Made by a program: the position numbers and the translations under genes. Of a DNA stretch of 64,000 nt, positions 1 through 7,648 are shown one piece after another. Where the stretch lies: positions 124,001 through 188,000 of the forward strand of contig NZ_JADWYO010000003.1 in the NCBI RefSeq assembly GCF_022414595.1. Direction: 5' to 3'. The number at the start of each line of letters is the position of its first letter. The first letter of the stretch is position 1. Origin of the DNA: Streptomyces sp. MUM 203J (GTDB taxonomy: Bacteria > Actinomycetota > Actinomycetes > Streptomycetales > Streptomycetaceae). Below the pieces are notes generated by a model, which saw only the letters and a program-made list of their open reading frames with translations, did not search any database and was not told the DNA's origin.

Positions 1-54
1 GGCCCCGCAACCCCCTCGGCGGCCTCCTGGGCTGACCCTCGTCCCCTCCTGCCC

Positions 55-98
55 GACGTCCCGGTATCGGCAACAGAGGTTGCCGATACCGGGACGTC
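55..98. promoter_or_regulatory. perfect 20-bp inverted repeat, candidate operator
   Basis: Two perfectly complementary 20-nt arms (55-74 and 79-98) flank a 4-nt spacer. The arms start GACGTCCCGG and end CGGCAAC before the spacer. The repeat ends 18 nt before the ATG of the HTH-cupin gene, so it overlaps the expected promoter or leader. I infer an autoregulatory operator. A hairpin in the 5' leader, or a terminator of an upstream gene, is the alternative, but there is no T-tract. Confidence 0.7.
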
Positions 99-116
99 GG
101 CGTTCCACTCGGGGAC

Positions 117-692
117 ATGGACGAGATCAGTGAGGCGCTCGCGGCCGTCGGCCCCCGGCTCAAGCGGCTGCGCACCGAGCGCGGGGTGACCCTGACCGTG
201 CTGTCCGAGGCGACCGGCATCTCCCGCTCCACCCTGTCCCGGCTGGAGACCGGACAGCGCCGCCCCACCCTGGAGCTGCTGCTGCCCATCTCCCGGGCCC
301 ACCAGGTGCCCCTGGACGAGCTGGTGGGCGCGCCGGAGGTCGGGGACCCCCGGGTACGGCTCAAGCCGCGGCGGGGCGCGGCCGGGACGACTGTCGTGCC
401 GCTGACCCGGCAGCCCGGGCCCCTTCAGACGTACAAGATGGTCATTCCCGCGGGACGCAGCACGCCCGAGCCGCGGACCCACGAGGGGTACGAGTGGCTG
501 TTCGTGCTGTCGGGGCGGCTGCGGCTGGTGCTCGCGGAGCACGATCTGGTGATGGGACCGGGGGAGGCCGCCGAATTCGACACGCGGCTGCCGCACTGGT
601 TCGGTTCCGCGGGGGACGGCCCGGTGGAGATGCTGAGCCTCTTCGGGAGCCAGGGGGAGCGGATGCACGTGCGGGCGAAGCCGCGGCGGTAG
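117..692 (+). CDS. XRE-family HTH regulator with C-terminal cupin domain
   Basis: This 191-residue protein has an N-terminal helix-turn-helix (about residues 12-70, with SRSTLSRLETGQRRP) followed by a small-molecule-binding cupin barrel (about 100-185, with HEGYEWLFVLSGRLRL and LPHWFGS). That order is the usual one for XRE-cupin repressors that sense a metabolite. The ligand cannot be read from sequence. The ATG has only a weak ribosome site, and the gene sits just downstream of a perfect 20-bp inverted repeat that is probably its own operator. It converges on the nucleotidyltransferase gene. Confidence 0.85.
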   Translation: MDEISEALAAVGPRLKRLRTERGVTLTVLSEATGISRSTLSRLETGQRRPTLELLLPISRAHQVPLDELVGAPEVGDPRVRLKPRRGAAGTTVVPLTRQPGPLQTYKMVIPAGRSTPEPRTHEGYEWLFVLSGRLRLVLAEHDLVMGPGEAAEFDTRLPHWFGSAGDGPVEMLSLFGSQGERMHVRAKPRR

Positions 693-712
693 GGGCGGGG
701 AGCAGGGGGCGA

Positions 713-1438
713 CTAGCGGTTCGCCGCCAGCTCCCGCGCGGCCTCCGTGAGGTCCTTCGCCGTGTCGATGGCACGCCAGTACGCCCCCTGGGGCAGCGGG
801 AAGCCGGCCAGGCGGCGTTCGCGGGCGAGGCGCGGGAAGGTGGTGCGCTCGTGGTCGCCGCGTTCGGGCAGCAGGGAGGTGAACTCGGCGGAGAAGACGT
901 AGACGCCCGCGTTGATCAGGTAGGGCGACGGCGGCGCCTCGATGAAGTCCGTGATGTGGCCGAACGCGTCGGTCTCGACGGCGCCCCACGGGATACGGGG
1001 CCGGGCCAGGGCCAGAGTCGCGACGGCGTCCCGCTCGGTGTGGAACGCGGCCATCTCGCGCAGCGAGAACCGGGTCCAGATGTCGCCGTTCGTGGCGTAC
1101 CAGGGCGCCTCGGGGCCGGGCAGCCGGGCCGCCGCGTACTTGAGGCCGCCGCCGCGGCCCAGGGGCTCGTCCTCCACGACGGTGGTGACGCGCAGCGGCA
1201 GCGGGGCGGAGGCCAGCCACTCCTGGAGGACCCCGGCGAGATGACCGCAGGACACGACCGCGTCGGTCACGCCCTCGGCGGCCAGCCAGGACAGCTGATG
1301 GCCGATGATCGGGGTCCCGGTGCCCGGGATCTCGACCATCGGCTTGGGGCGGTCGTCGGTGTACGGGCGCAGTCGCGCCCCCTGGCCGCCGGCCAGGACC
1401 ACGGCCTGCGTCGGGTACACCTCACCGGTGCCGGCCAC
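713..1438 (-). CDS. sugar-phosphate nucleotidyltransferase family protein
   Basis: The predicted protein of 241 residues is a nucleotidyl transferase of the glucose-1-phosphate thymidylyl/mannose-1-phosphate guanylyltransferase fold. It opens with the nucleotide-binding loop VVLAGGQGARLRPYTDDRPKPM and later has a metal-binding ATNGDIW. Such enzymes make NDP-sugars; the base and sugar cannot be decided here. The open frame extends further upstream, but that part overlaps the neighbouring gene and is low-complexity. I therefore place the start at the GTG at 1438, 16 nt after the upstream stop. It is probably cotranscribed with the small secreted-protein gene at 1455-1871. Confidence 0.8.
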   Translation of the reverse strand: MAGTGEVYPTQAVVLAGGQGARLRPYTDDRPKPMVEIPGTGTPIIGHQLSWLAAEGVTDAVVSCGHLAGVLQEWLASAPLPLRVTTVVEDEPLGRGGGLKYAAARLPGPEAPWYATNGDIWTRFSLREMAAFHTERDAVATLALARPRIPWGAVETDAFGHITDFIEAPPSPYLINAGVYVFSAEFTSLLPERGDHERTTFPRLARERRLAGFPLPQGAYWRAIDTAKDLTEAARELAANR

Positions 1439-1454
1439 GCGGAGCCGTCCGCGC

Positions 1455-1871
1455 TCAGCTGGCGGAGGCGACGCCGTGGGCGAAGGACGTGTCGCAGACG
1501 GGGCGGGAGAAGGACTGGGCACGGGTCGGGCCGTAGAGCCGTACGGCGGCCTCCCCCAGGTCACGGGCGATGGACATGCAGTGCTTGGCGAGGGAGGGCT
1601 TCCTCTCCACCGCCCGCTGGAGGCCGGTGAGGGCGACGCCCGGGTCCTCCTCGCGGAGCTTGAGGAGGAGGCTGTCGCGGAGGACGTCCTGCGGTTCGCG
1701 GGGCTTCGCCGGTTCCGCGACGTTCTGCTGCGCGGCGGCGGTCAGCAGCTGGGTCTCGGAGGGGCGGCCTGCCCAGGGGACGCTGGTGACCGCGAGAGTT
1801 CCGGAGAGCACCAGGACGACGGGCAGTACGAGAGCGAGGGTGCGGCCGATGCGGCGTGCTGTCTGGGTCAC
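1455..1871 (-). CDS. small membrane-anchored or secreted protein, unknown function
   Basis: This 138-residue protein starts with an arginine-rich stretch and one hydrophobic segment (about 11-33), so it is probably exported or anchored with its C-terminus outside. The rest is a soluble, charged region with two cysteines (CMSIARDL and VCDTSF) that could form a disulfide. I do not recognise a family. It lies directly upstream of the nucleotidyltransferase gene in the same direction with a very short gap, so the two probably form one transcription unit. Any shared role in surface polymers is only a guess. Confidence 0.65.
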   Translation of the reverse strand: MTQTARRIGRTLALVLPVVLVLSGTLAVTSVPWAGRPSETQLLTAAAQQNVAEPAKPREPQDVLRDSLLLKLREEDPGVALTGLQRAVERKPSLAKHCMSIARDLGEAAVRLYGPTRAQSFSRPVCDTSFAHGVASAS

Positions 1872-2038
1872 GGAGGGAGCGTAGCGCTCAGTGAAGTTTC
1901 AAGGACGGTTAGTCACTCTCACGAGGGAGGGTTATCTGCTCCTTTTCGCACGCGAGGTTGACGAACGGGGCCCGAACGGCACCCGAATGGGGGGCGAAAC
2001 GCCCTTTCCGTCCGGGATGGCGGGATGCCGGTACGTGA

Positions 2039-2079
2039 ACGGCCCCGCGCCGCCGCGGGGATGCGGGGTGCGGGGCCGT
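2039..2079 (-). terminator. hairpin downstream of msiK
   Basis: The 10-nt arms ACGGCCCCGC (2039-2048) and GCGGGGCCGT (2070-2079) pair perfectly around a 21-nt loop. The hairpin lies 18 nt past the msiK stop. There is no T-tract, which is common for Streptomyces terminators. Confidence 0.55.
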
Positions 2080-2096
2080 GGGGGACACGGTGGGGT

Positions 2097-3203
2097 TCAG
2101 TCGCTGAGGCGCTCGCCGGTCGACGTGGAGAACACGTGCATCTCGTCCGCGCGCGGCACCACGTGCAGGGCGGAGCCCTTGGCGGGGATGGCGCGGCCGC
2201 CGACGCGGACGACGATGTCCTCGGGTTCGCCGCCGCCGACCCGGGCGGTGCCGTACACATAGCCGTCGGCGCCGAGTTCCTCGACGACGTTGACGGAGAC
2301 GGCGACACCGGCGGGCCCGCCCGCGGCGCCGTCGCTGATGTCGAAGTGCTCGGGGCGGACGCCGACCGTGACCGTGCGGTCGCCGTTGGCGGAGGCGGCG
2401 GCGAGGGCGCCGCGGGTGACGGGCACGACGGTGTCGCCGAACATCACGCCGCCGTCGGTGATCGGGACCTCCACCAGGTTCATGGCGGGGGAGCCGATGA
2501 AGCCGGCGACGAAGAGGTTCGCGGGGCGGTCGTACATGTTGCGGGGAGTGTCGACCTGCTGGAGCAGCCCGTCCTTGAGGACCGCGACCCGGTCGCCCAT
2601 CGTCAGGGCCTCGACCTGGTCGTGGGTGACGTACACGGTGGTGATGCCCAGGCGGCGCTGGAGCGAGGCGATCTGCGTACGGGTGGAGACGCGGAGCTTG
2701 GCGTCCAGGTTGGACAGCGGCTCGTCCATGAGGAACACCTGCGGCTCGCGCACGATGGCGCGGCCCATGGCGACGCGCTGGCGCTGACCGCCGGACAGGG
2801 CCTTGGGCTTGCGGTCCAGGTACTGGGTCAGGTCGAGGATCTTGGCGGCCTCCTCGACCTTCGCGCGGATCTCCGCCTTGTTCACGCCGGCGATCTTGAG
2901 GGCGAAGCCCATGTTGTCCGCGACGGTCATGTGCGGGTAGAGCGCGTAGTTCTGGAACACCATGGCGATGTCCCGGTCCTTCGGCGGCAGGTGGGTGACA
3001 TCGCGGTCACCGATGCGGATCGCGCCGCCGTTGACGTCCTCCAGACCCGCGAGCATCCGGAGGGAGGTGGACTTGCCGCAGCCGGAGGGGCCGACGAGGA
3101 CGAGGAACTCGCCGTCCGCGATCTCGATGTCGAGCTGGTCGACGGCGGGCTTGGTGCCACCCGGGTACAGCCGGGTGGCCTTGTCGAACGTGACAGAAGC
3201 CAT
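2097..3203 (-). CDS. msiK: ABC transporter ATP-binding protein MsiK, shared sugar-import ATPase
   Basis: This 368-residue protein is an ABC ATPase of the MalK/UgpC/MsiK group. The Walker A GPSGCGKST is at 38-46, the signature LSGGQ at 136-140, Walker B VFLMDE at 156-161 and the H-loop in VYVTHDQ. A C-terminal TOBE-type regulatory domain begins near residue 240. In Streptomyces MsiK energises many sugar importers, including those for cellobiose and chitobiose, and is encoded alone, as here: no permease or binding protein is adjacent. A DasR-like box lies 64-75 nt upstream, which fits the chitobiose link. Ribosome site AGGGAA precedes the ATG. Confidence 0.93.
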   Translation of the reverse strand: MASVTFDKATRLYPGGTKPAVDQLDIEIADGEFLVLVGPSGCGKSTSLRMLAGLEDVNGGAIRIGDRDVTHLPPKDRDIAMVFQNYALYPHMTVADNMGFALKIAGVNKAEIRAKVEEAAKILDLTQYLDRKPKALSGGQRQRVAMGRAIVREPQVFLMDEPLSNLDAKLRVSTRTQIASLQRRLGITTVYVTHDQVEALTMGDRVAVLKDGLLQQVDTPRNMYDRPANLFVAGFIGSPAMNLVEVPITDGGVMFGDTVVPVTRGALAAASANGDRTVTVGVRPEHFDISDGAAGGPAGVAVSVNVVEELGADGYVYGTARVGGGEPEDIVVRVGGRAIPAKGSALHVVPRADEMHVFSTSTGERLSD

Positions 3204-3263
3204 GGTGATGGATTCCCTTCACCGGCAGGAACGTGCCGGACGATCCGAGTAAAGGAAGCGGTG

Positions 3264-3281
3264 TTCAGGTCTAGTCCATGC
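3264..3281. promoter_or_regulatory. DasR-like (dre) box upstream of msiK
   Basis: AGGTCTAGTCCA at 3267-3278 matches 10 of 12 positions of the DasR palindrome TGGTCTAGACCA, as I recall that consensus. It lies 64-75 nt upstream of the msiK start. The identical 12-mer occurs at 29476-29487 in front of nagK, an expected DasR target, which makes a chance match less likely. DasR binding here is inference. Confidence 0.6.
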
Positions 3282-3346
3282 GAACGGACTCCGGGTGACG
3301 GTACCCGGAGGGGGCGGCTTCTGTCAGTACCGCTTGGGTAGCCGCC

Positions 3347-4297
3347 TCACCACTCGGCTATGAGCGGTGTGTCCGGTTCGTGCCGTCGCCAGGCTTCGGT
3401 GAGGCGGACGAGCCGGGAGGGAGCGGCGATGCCGCGTACGGTCGCGATCCTGTCGTCGGCGAGGTCGAACGTCACTGCGCCCACGACGCGGCCGCCGGGC
3501 ACGAAGAGGAGCGCGGGAGCGCCGTTGACGACCGCGTAGTGGACGGTGGACGGGCCGCCGGCCAGTCGCTGCTTCGCGGGCGTGGACCTGAAGCCGGCCC
3601 GTGCGATGGCGGAGATGCGCTGCGGAGTGTCGTACCGGAGCAGCTTCGCGGTCAGGCCCGCTCCGTCGGAGACCGCGGTCGCGTCGTCGGTGAGCAGCGC
3701 CACCAGCCGTTCGGTGCGGCCCGAGGTGGCGGCGGCGAGGAACGCCTCGACGACCCTGCGGGCGGACGCCGGGTCGGCCTCGCCGCCGCGGCGCCCGTCG
3801 GTTATGCGGCGCCGGGCCCGGTGGAGATGCTGCTGGCTCGCGGATTCGGTGATGCCGAGGATCTCCGCGATCTCGGCGTGGCCGTGCGAGAACGCCTCGC
3901 GCAGGACGTACACGGCCCGTTCGACGGGGGTCAGCCGTTCCATGAGGGTCAGTACGGCGAGGGAGACCGATTCGCGCTGCTCGAAGGTGTCGGCCGGGCC
4001 GAGCATCGGGTCGCCGTCGAGGAGCGGTTCGGGCAGCCAGGCGCCGACGGTGCGTTCGCGGCGGGCCTGTGCCGAGCGGAGCCGGTCGAGGCACAGGTTG
4101 GTGACGGCCTTGGTCAGCCACGCCTCCGGCACCCTGATCCGCCGCCGGTCGGCGGCCTGCCAGTGCAGGAAGGCGTCCTGCACGGTGTCCTCGGCGTCGG
4201 TGGCGGAGCCCAGCAGCCGGTACGCCAGCGAGGCCAGCCGGTGACGGCAGGCCTCGAACCGGGCGGTGCCGAAGCGATCGGGGGCGGTGCCGTCCAC
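3347..4297 (-). CDS. ECF41/SigJ-type RNA polymerase sigma factor with SnoaL-like C-terminal domain
   Basis: This protein of about 316 residues has sigma region 2 (RFEACRHRLASLAYRLLGS, DAEDTVQDAFL), a WLPEPLL linker, sigma region 4 (LTPVERAVYVLREAF, SQQHLHRARR) and a roughly 110-residue SnoaL-like (NTF2-fold) tail. The linker and tail are hallmarks of the ECF41 group, in which the tail replaces an anti-sigma factor. The usual DGGGR and NPDKL tail motifs appear only as SDGAGL and APSRL. ECF41 genes often sit beside an oxidoreductase or carboxymuconolactone decarboxylase; none is adjacent here. The GTG at 4297 has AGGG 9 nt upstream; a GTG at 4306 is the alternative. Confidence 0.85.
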   Translation of the reverse strand: MDGTAPDRFGTARFEACRHRLASLAYRLLGSATDAEDTVQDAFLHWQAADRRRIRVPEAWLTKAVTNLCLDRLRSAQARRERTVGAWLPEPLLDGDPMLGPADTFEQRESVSLAVLTLMERLTPVERAVYVLREAFSHGHAEIAEILGITESASQQHLHRARRRITDGRRGGEADPASARRVVEAFLAAATSGRTERLVALLTDDATAVSDGAGLTAKLLRYDTPQRISAIARAGFRSTPAKQRLAGGPSTVHYAVVNGAPALLFVPGGRVVGAVTFDLADDRIATVRGIAAPSRLVRLTEAWRRHEPDTPLIAEW

Positions 4298-4534
4298 GCG
4301 GGGCACCCTAGGCGGACCACGGGCGCGGCGCGACGGTCTGCTCGGGGGACCGGGCGGACTTCGCGGCGGGCCCGGCCTGTTCCGCGGACCCGTGCGGCTC
4401 CTCGGCGGAGCCGACGGCCGGCGCGGCCGACGTGTGTGTGACATGGGTCATGCGTGCGCCCGGAAGTCTGTGGCTCGGGAATCCGGCGCTGTGTAGAGTG
4501 AGTGAAGTTCGCGCGTGGCATCGTCCTGCGCGAT

Positions 4535-4608
4535 GCCTCCTTAGCTCAGCTGGCCAGAGCACCGCTCTTGTAAAGCGGGGGTCGTCGGTTCGAACCCGAC
4601 AGGGGGCT
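4535..4608 (+). tRNA. tRNA-Thr, anticodon TGT
   Basis: The 74-nt cloverleaf has acceptor strands 4535-4541 and 4601-4607, with one G-T pair. The D stem starts GCTC, the anticodon loop reads CTTGTAA with anticodon TGT, and the T-arm contains GGTTCGAACC. The discriminator is T, and the 3' CCA is not encoded, as is common in actinobacteria. Confidence 0.95.
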
Positions 4609-4632
4609 CCCTCGTGGCCGGGTAGGCCACCC

Positions 4633-4679
4633 CGAAAGGCCCAGGTCGGACTGTTGTCCCGTCTCACCTGGGCCTTTCG
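4633..4679 (+). terminator. hairpin terminator after tRNA-Thr
   Basis: Perfect 14-nt arms, CGAAAGGCCCAGGT at 4633-4646 and its complement at 4666-4679, enclose a 19-nt loop. The right arm ends CTTTCG and is followed by a short mixed tract. It starts 24 nt after the tRNA. Confidence 0.75.
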
Positions 4680-4946
4680 TCGTGCTTCCCGCGCCGCCCA
4701 CGCAGTGCCCATGTCCCGGCCGCGCCCCTGCTGCCGGGACGGTGTTCCCCGAACTCCGCCCGGAAGAGGGGCGCTTGCGGTCCACGCCGGAGCGGGTGAC
4801 CCGGCACGCTGTCGGCGTCGGCCGGAGGGGGCTGACCGTCCTTTGCTGCGGGCCACCCGGCAGGCCCCCGCCTCCCGGCCGGGGCGTTCGGCGTGGGCGG
4901 GTGGAGGCGGTGGACGTGGGCGGGGCCGGGGCGGCAGGCTGCGGGC

Positions 4947-5426
4947 ATGATTCGTACCGCCGTGCCTGCCGATGTGCCCGTCCTCTACTCCATGGTCCGT
5001 GAACTCGCCCTGTACGAGAAGGCGCTGGAGGAGGTGCGGGCGACCGAGGAGCAGCTGCGGGAGGCGCTGTTCGGGGAGCGGCCGGCCGTGTACGCGTATG
5101 TGGCGGAGGACGAGGGCGGGGAGGTCGTCGGGTTCGCGCTGTGGTTCCTGAACTTCTCGACCTGGCGCGGGGTGCACGGGATCTGTCTGGAGGACCTGTA
5201 CGTGCGGCCGGAGGCGCGCGGCGGCGGGTACGGGAAGGCGCTGCTGCGGGAGCTGGCGCGGACGTGCGCGGAGCGCGGGTACGAGCGGCTGGAGTGGTCG
5301 GTGCTGGACTGGAACGAGCCGGCCATCGGGTTCTACAGGTCGCTGGGCGCCGAGCCGATGTCGGAGTGGACGGTGTACCGGCTGACGGACGGGGCGCTGG
5401 AGCGGCTGGGGTCGGGGCAGGGGTGA
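4947..5426 (+). CDS. GNAT-family N-acetyltransferase, polyamine-acetyltransferase (SAT)-like
   Basis: This 159-residue protein fits a single GNAT domain. It starts MIRTAVPADVPVLYSMV, has the central strand GEVVGFALWFLNFSTW, the acetyl-CoA loop VRPEARGGGYGKALL near residue 92, and the C-terminal WNEPAIGFYRSLGAE. The NFSTWRG..CLEDLYV pattern is typical of spermidine/spermine and diamine acetyltransferases, so an amine acceptor is likely but not proven. The frame is open upstream, but the ATG at 4947 begins the domain exactly. It follows tRNA-Thr and converges on the TetR gene across a 341-nt gap. Confidence 0.8.
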   Translation: MIRTAVPADVPVLYSMVRELALYEKALEEVRATEEQLREALFGERPAVYAYVAEDEGGEVVGFALWFLNFSTWRGVHGICLEDLYVRPEARGGGYGKALLRELARTCAERGYERLEWSVLDWNEPAIGFYRSLGAEPMSEWTVYRLTDGALERLGSGQG

Positions 5427-5767
5427 CAGCGGGGCGGGGACGCCGGGCCCGCCGGCAGCGGGGCGGGGCGCGAGGGGCCGGGCCCGCCGCCCGCGCCTGC
5501 TGCGGTGCTCCGTGAGGATTCCCCCGGTGCCTTCTGCTCCGTGAACCATCTGTCCGCCACCGTCGCTCCGATGTCCCGGCGCCTTCCGCCCGGTGTCCGG
5601 TGATCGCGGCGCCCGGCCCTCCGTGAGTGCGGCACCCGGTGTCCGTCGCCCGCGAGCCGGCGTCCCCGGGCCTCCGGCGGCTCTCCGGGGAGCCAGGGCC
5701 CCTGGGGCGGGGCCGCCCCGGTCGGCCTCGGCCCCGTTCGCCTGGGCCCGGTCCGGTGCGGTTCGGG
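5427..5767. other. intergenic stretch without a recognisable gene
   Basis: This 341-nt, very GC-rich stretch lies between two convergent genes. Open frames crossing it have arginine/proline-rich translations typical of non-coding high-GC sequence. I see no tRNA, convincing hairpin or repeat in it. Confidence 0.5.
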
Positions 5768-6490
5768 TCAGGCTGCGACGGACTGCTGGGGCCGGTCCAC
5801 GGCGTCGTCGGCTTCGGGTGCGGCCGCGGGCCCGGGCTCGTCCCGGGCGGGCGTCTGCGCGCTCATCTCCTCGATGACCTGCGCGCCCCGCTCCGGGGAC
5901 ATGTCGATGCGGGCCAGTACCGCGGGTGTGGCGATGCTCGGGTAGATGTGGCGGTACAGGTCGGCCACGCGGGACTCGAAGTCCTCGCGGTCGGCGAGGG
6001 TCTCGGAGACGGACTGGGTGCCGGTCCAGGCGGCGGTGAGGATCCAGGCGGTCGCCGCGGTGTCCACATGGGGGAGCAGTTCGCCCTGGTTCTTGGCCTG
6101 GTCGAGCAGCTCCCTGGTCAGCTCGATCCAGCCGGGCAGGGAGCCGCCGCCGAAGGTGCGGCGGGTCGCGGGGCCGAGGGACAGCCGGGCTCCCGCACTC
6201 AGCATCGGCTCGCGGCGCATGCGGTAGGCCAGCACCATCGACATGTCGAGCAGCTGCTGGAGCTTGATGTCGCGGTCGGGTACGCCGCCCTCCGCGAACT
6301 GCTCGTCGATGACGCCCTGAGCGAGCAGCTGCTTGGACGGGAAGTGGAAGTAGAGGGCGCCCTTGGTCACCCCGGCCCGGGCGAGGATGTCCGCGATCGT
6401 CGCTGCTTCGTAGCCTCGCTCGTCGAAGACGGCCGCCGCCGCCTCCAGGATCGCGCGACGGGTGCGGACTGCTCGTTCCTGCTGTGCCAC
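5768..6490 (-). CDS. TetR regulator of the ArpA/ScbR gamma-butyrolactone receptor type
   Basis: This 240-residue regulator starts with the characteristic QERAVRTRRAILEAAAAVFDER, a TetR HTH to about residue 50 (GVTKGALYFHFPSK) and a ligand domain with W121 in LPGWIEL. W121 aligns with the Trp that stacks on the ligand in ArpA/CprB. Such proteins repress antibiotic and GBL genes until a butyrolactone binds. The GTG start has GGAGG at 6495-6499. The C-terminal 30 residues are disordered Ala/Pro/Asp-rich. It is divergent from an SDR gene whose promoter carries an AAACC-N8-GGTTT site, and an AfsA homologue lies 4 kb away. Which GBL it binds is unknown. Confidence 0.85.
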   Translation of the reverse strand: MAQQERAVRTRRAILEAAAAVFDERGYEAATIADILARAGVTKGALYFHFPSKQLLAQGVIDEQFAEGGVPDRDIKLQQLLDMSMVLAYRMRREPMLSAGARLSLGPATRRTFGGGSLPGWIELTRELLDQAKNQGELLPHVDTAATAWILTAAWTGTQSVSETLADREDFESRVADLYRHIYPSIATPAVLARIDMSPERGAQVIEEMSAQTPARDEPGPAAAPEADDAVDRPQQSVAA

Positions 6491-6557
6491 GGTGCCTCCG
6501 GTTCCCAAAGTCAAGTACGACCGCGTCTACCACTGCATCAGCCGTACCTGAGGAATT

Positions 6558-6575
6558 CAACCAGGGGGCCCGTAT
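6558..6575. promoter_or_regulatory. weak ARE-like site between receptor and SDR genes
   Basis: CAACC-N8-CGTAT keeps 7 of the 10 fixed positions of the AAACC-N8-GGTTT sites found nearby. It lies 68 nt upstream of the receptor start, where an autoregulatory site would be expected. This is a suggestion only. Confidence 0.3.
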
Positions 6576-6686
6576 TTTTGTCAGCCGGGGCTGATGGCGG
6601 CGCGATGCAGGCGGGGTCGCTCGGATGAGAAATGGCTGTTCAGATGGGTTGAGTGGGGTACAGGGGCAGCCATTGGGGCTTCCATG

Positions 6687-6704
6687 AAACCGCCTGAGCG
6701 GTTT
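6687..6704. promoter_or_regulatory. ARE-like GBL-receptor operator upstream of SDR gene
   Basis: AAACC-N8-GGTTT is perfectly symmetric over 14 positions (AAACCGC ... GCGGTTT, 4-nt centre). It ends 30 nt before the SDR ATG, overlapping the probable promoter. The form resembles autoregulatory elements bound by ArpA/ScbR-type receptors. Three more sites of the same form occur at 10084, 10210 and 11500. Confidence 0.7.
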
Positions 6705-6734
6705 TCTGTCAGGTTGGCTGATACCGTCCCATCC

Positions 6735-7508
6735 ATGATCGCCAGCAGAGGCTCGCTCACAGGAAAGTCGGCGCTGATCACCGGCGCCGGACGGGGGATA
6801 GGCGCCGCCGCCGCCCGGGTGTTCTGCCGCGAGGGCGCCGCGGTGACGCTCGCCGCCCGGGACGAGGCGGCGCTCGCCTCGCTTGTCGCGGAACTGACCG
6901 AGGCGGGGCACCGCGCCCAGTACGTGGTCGCGGACGTGACCCGCCGCGCGGACGCCGACCGTGCCGTGGCGGCAGCGGTTTCCGTGTACGGACGGCTCGA
7001 CTCGGCCTTCAACAACGCCGGGCTCGCCGCCCTGCCGCAGCCCCTGCACCTGGTCGAGGACGAGGTGTTCGACCAGGTCATGGGCGTCAATGTGCGCGGG
7101 GTGTGGAACTGCATGCGCGCCGAGGTCACCGCCATGCTGGAGACCGGGGGCGGTGCCGTCGTCAACAACAGCAGCACGGCCGGGTTGGTGGCGACCGTCG
7201 CGGGTTCCCCGTACATCGCCGCCAAGCACGCGGTCATCGGCCTGACGAAGGCGGCGGCCAACGAGTACGGCTCCGCGGGCATCCGCGTCAACGCGCTCGC
7301 CACGGGCGCCACCCGCACCGAGATGCTCGGCGGCTGGCTGGCCGAGGACCATCCGGCCCGGGAGGACCGGATGGCCGCCAAGGCGATGCTGGGCCGGCTC
7401 GCGGCCCCGGAGGAGATCGCGGAGGCCGCGGCCTGGCTGTGCAGCGAGGCGTCCTCGTACGTCACGGGCACGACGCTGGCGGTGGACGGGGGGAGGCTGG
7501 CGCGCTGA
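6735..7508 (+). CDS. SDR-family NAD(P)-dependent oxidoreductase, candidate GBL-pathway reductase
   Basis: This 257-residue classical short-chain dehydrogenase has the cofactor loop TGAGRGIG (16-23), NNAG at 93-96, a catalytic serine near 146, Y160 and K164 (YIAAK), and the C-terminal VTGTTLAVDGG. The ATG at 6735 begins the fold after an operator-bearing leader. Reductases are needed to reduce the keto group of butyrolactone precursors. Its place opposite a receptor gene and its ARE-like operator suggest such a role, but the substrate cannot be read. A general oxidoreductase merely controlled by the receptor is equally possible. Confidence 0.85.
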   Translation: MIASRGSLTGKSALITGAGRGIGAAAARVFCREGAAVTLAARDEAALASLVAELTEAGHRAQYVVADVTRRADADRAVAAAVSVYGRLDSAFNNAGLAALPQPLHLVEDEVFDQVMGVNVRGVWNCMRAEVTAMLETGGGAVVNNSSTAGLVATVAGSPYIAAKHAVIGLTKAAANEYGSAGIRVNALATGATRTEMLGGWLAEDHPAREDRMAAKAMLGRLAAPEEIAEAAAWLCSEASSYVTGTTLAVDGGRLAR

Positions 7509-7551
7509 GCGTGACGGCCGAAACCCCTCTCCCACTTTCGCCTCGCTGCTG

Positions 7552-7582
7552 TTGACCTCAAGTGGGCTTGAGCTTTTACGTT
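7552..7582 (+). promoter_or_regulatory. SoxR-type promoter with SoxR box
   Basis: A -35 TTGACC (7552-7557) and -10 TACGTT (7577-7582) are 19 nt apart, the long spacing of MerR-family-activated promoters. The spacer contains CTCAAG-TGGG-CTTGAG (7557-7572), closely matching the remembered SoxR box. It precedes quinone oxidoreductase and FMN reductase genes, typical SoxR targets in Streptomyces. No soxR gene lies in the window. Confidence 0.8.
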
Positions 7583-7648
7583 CTTCGTGTCGCCCGGCGA
7601 TCCGGTCGGCGGAAGACCGAACTCGCGTCTTGTCGAGGAGTGTCGAGG

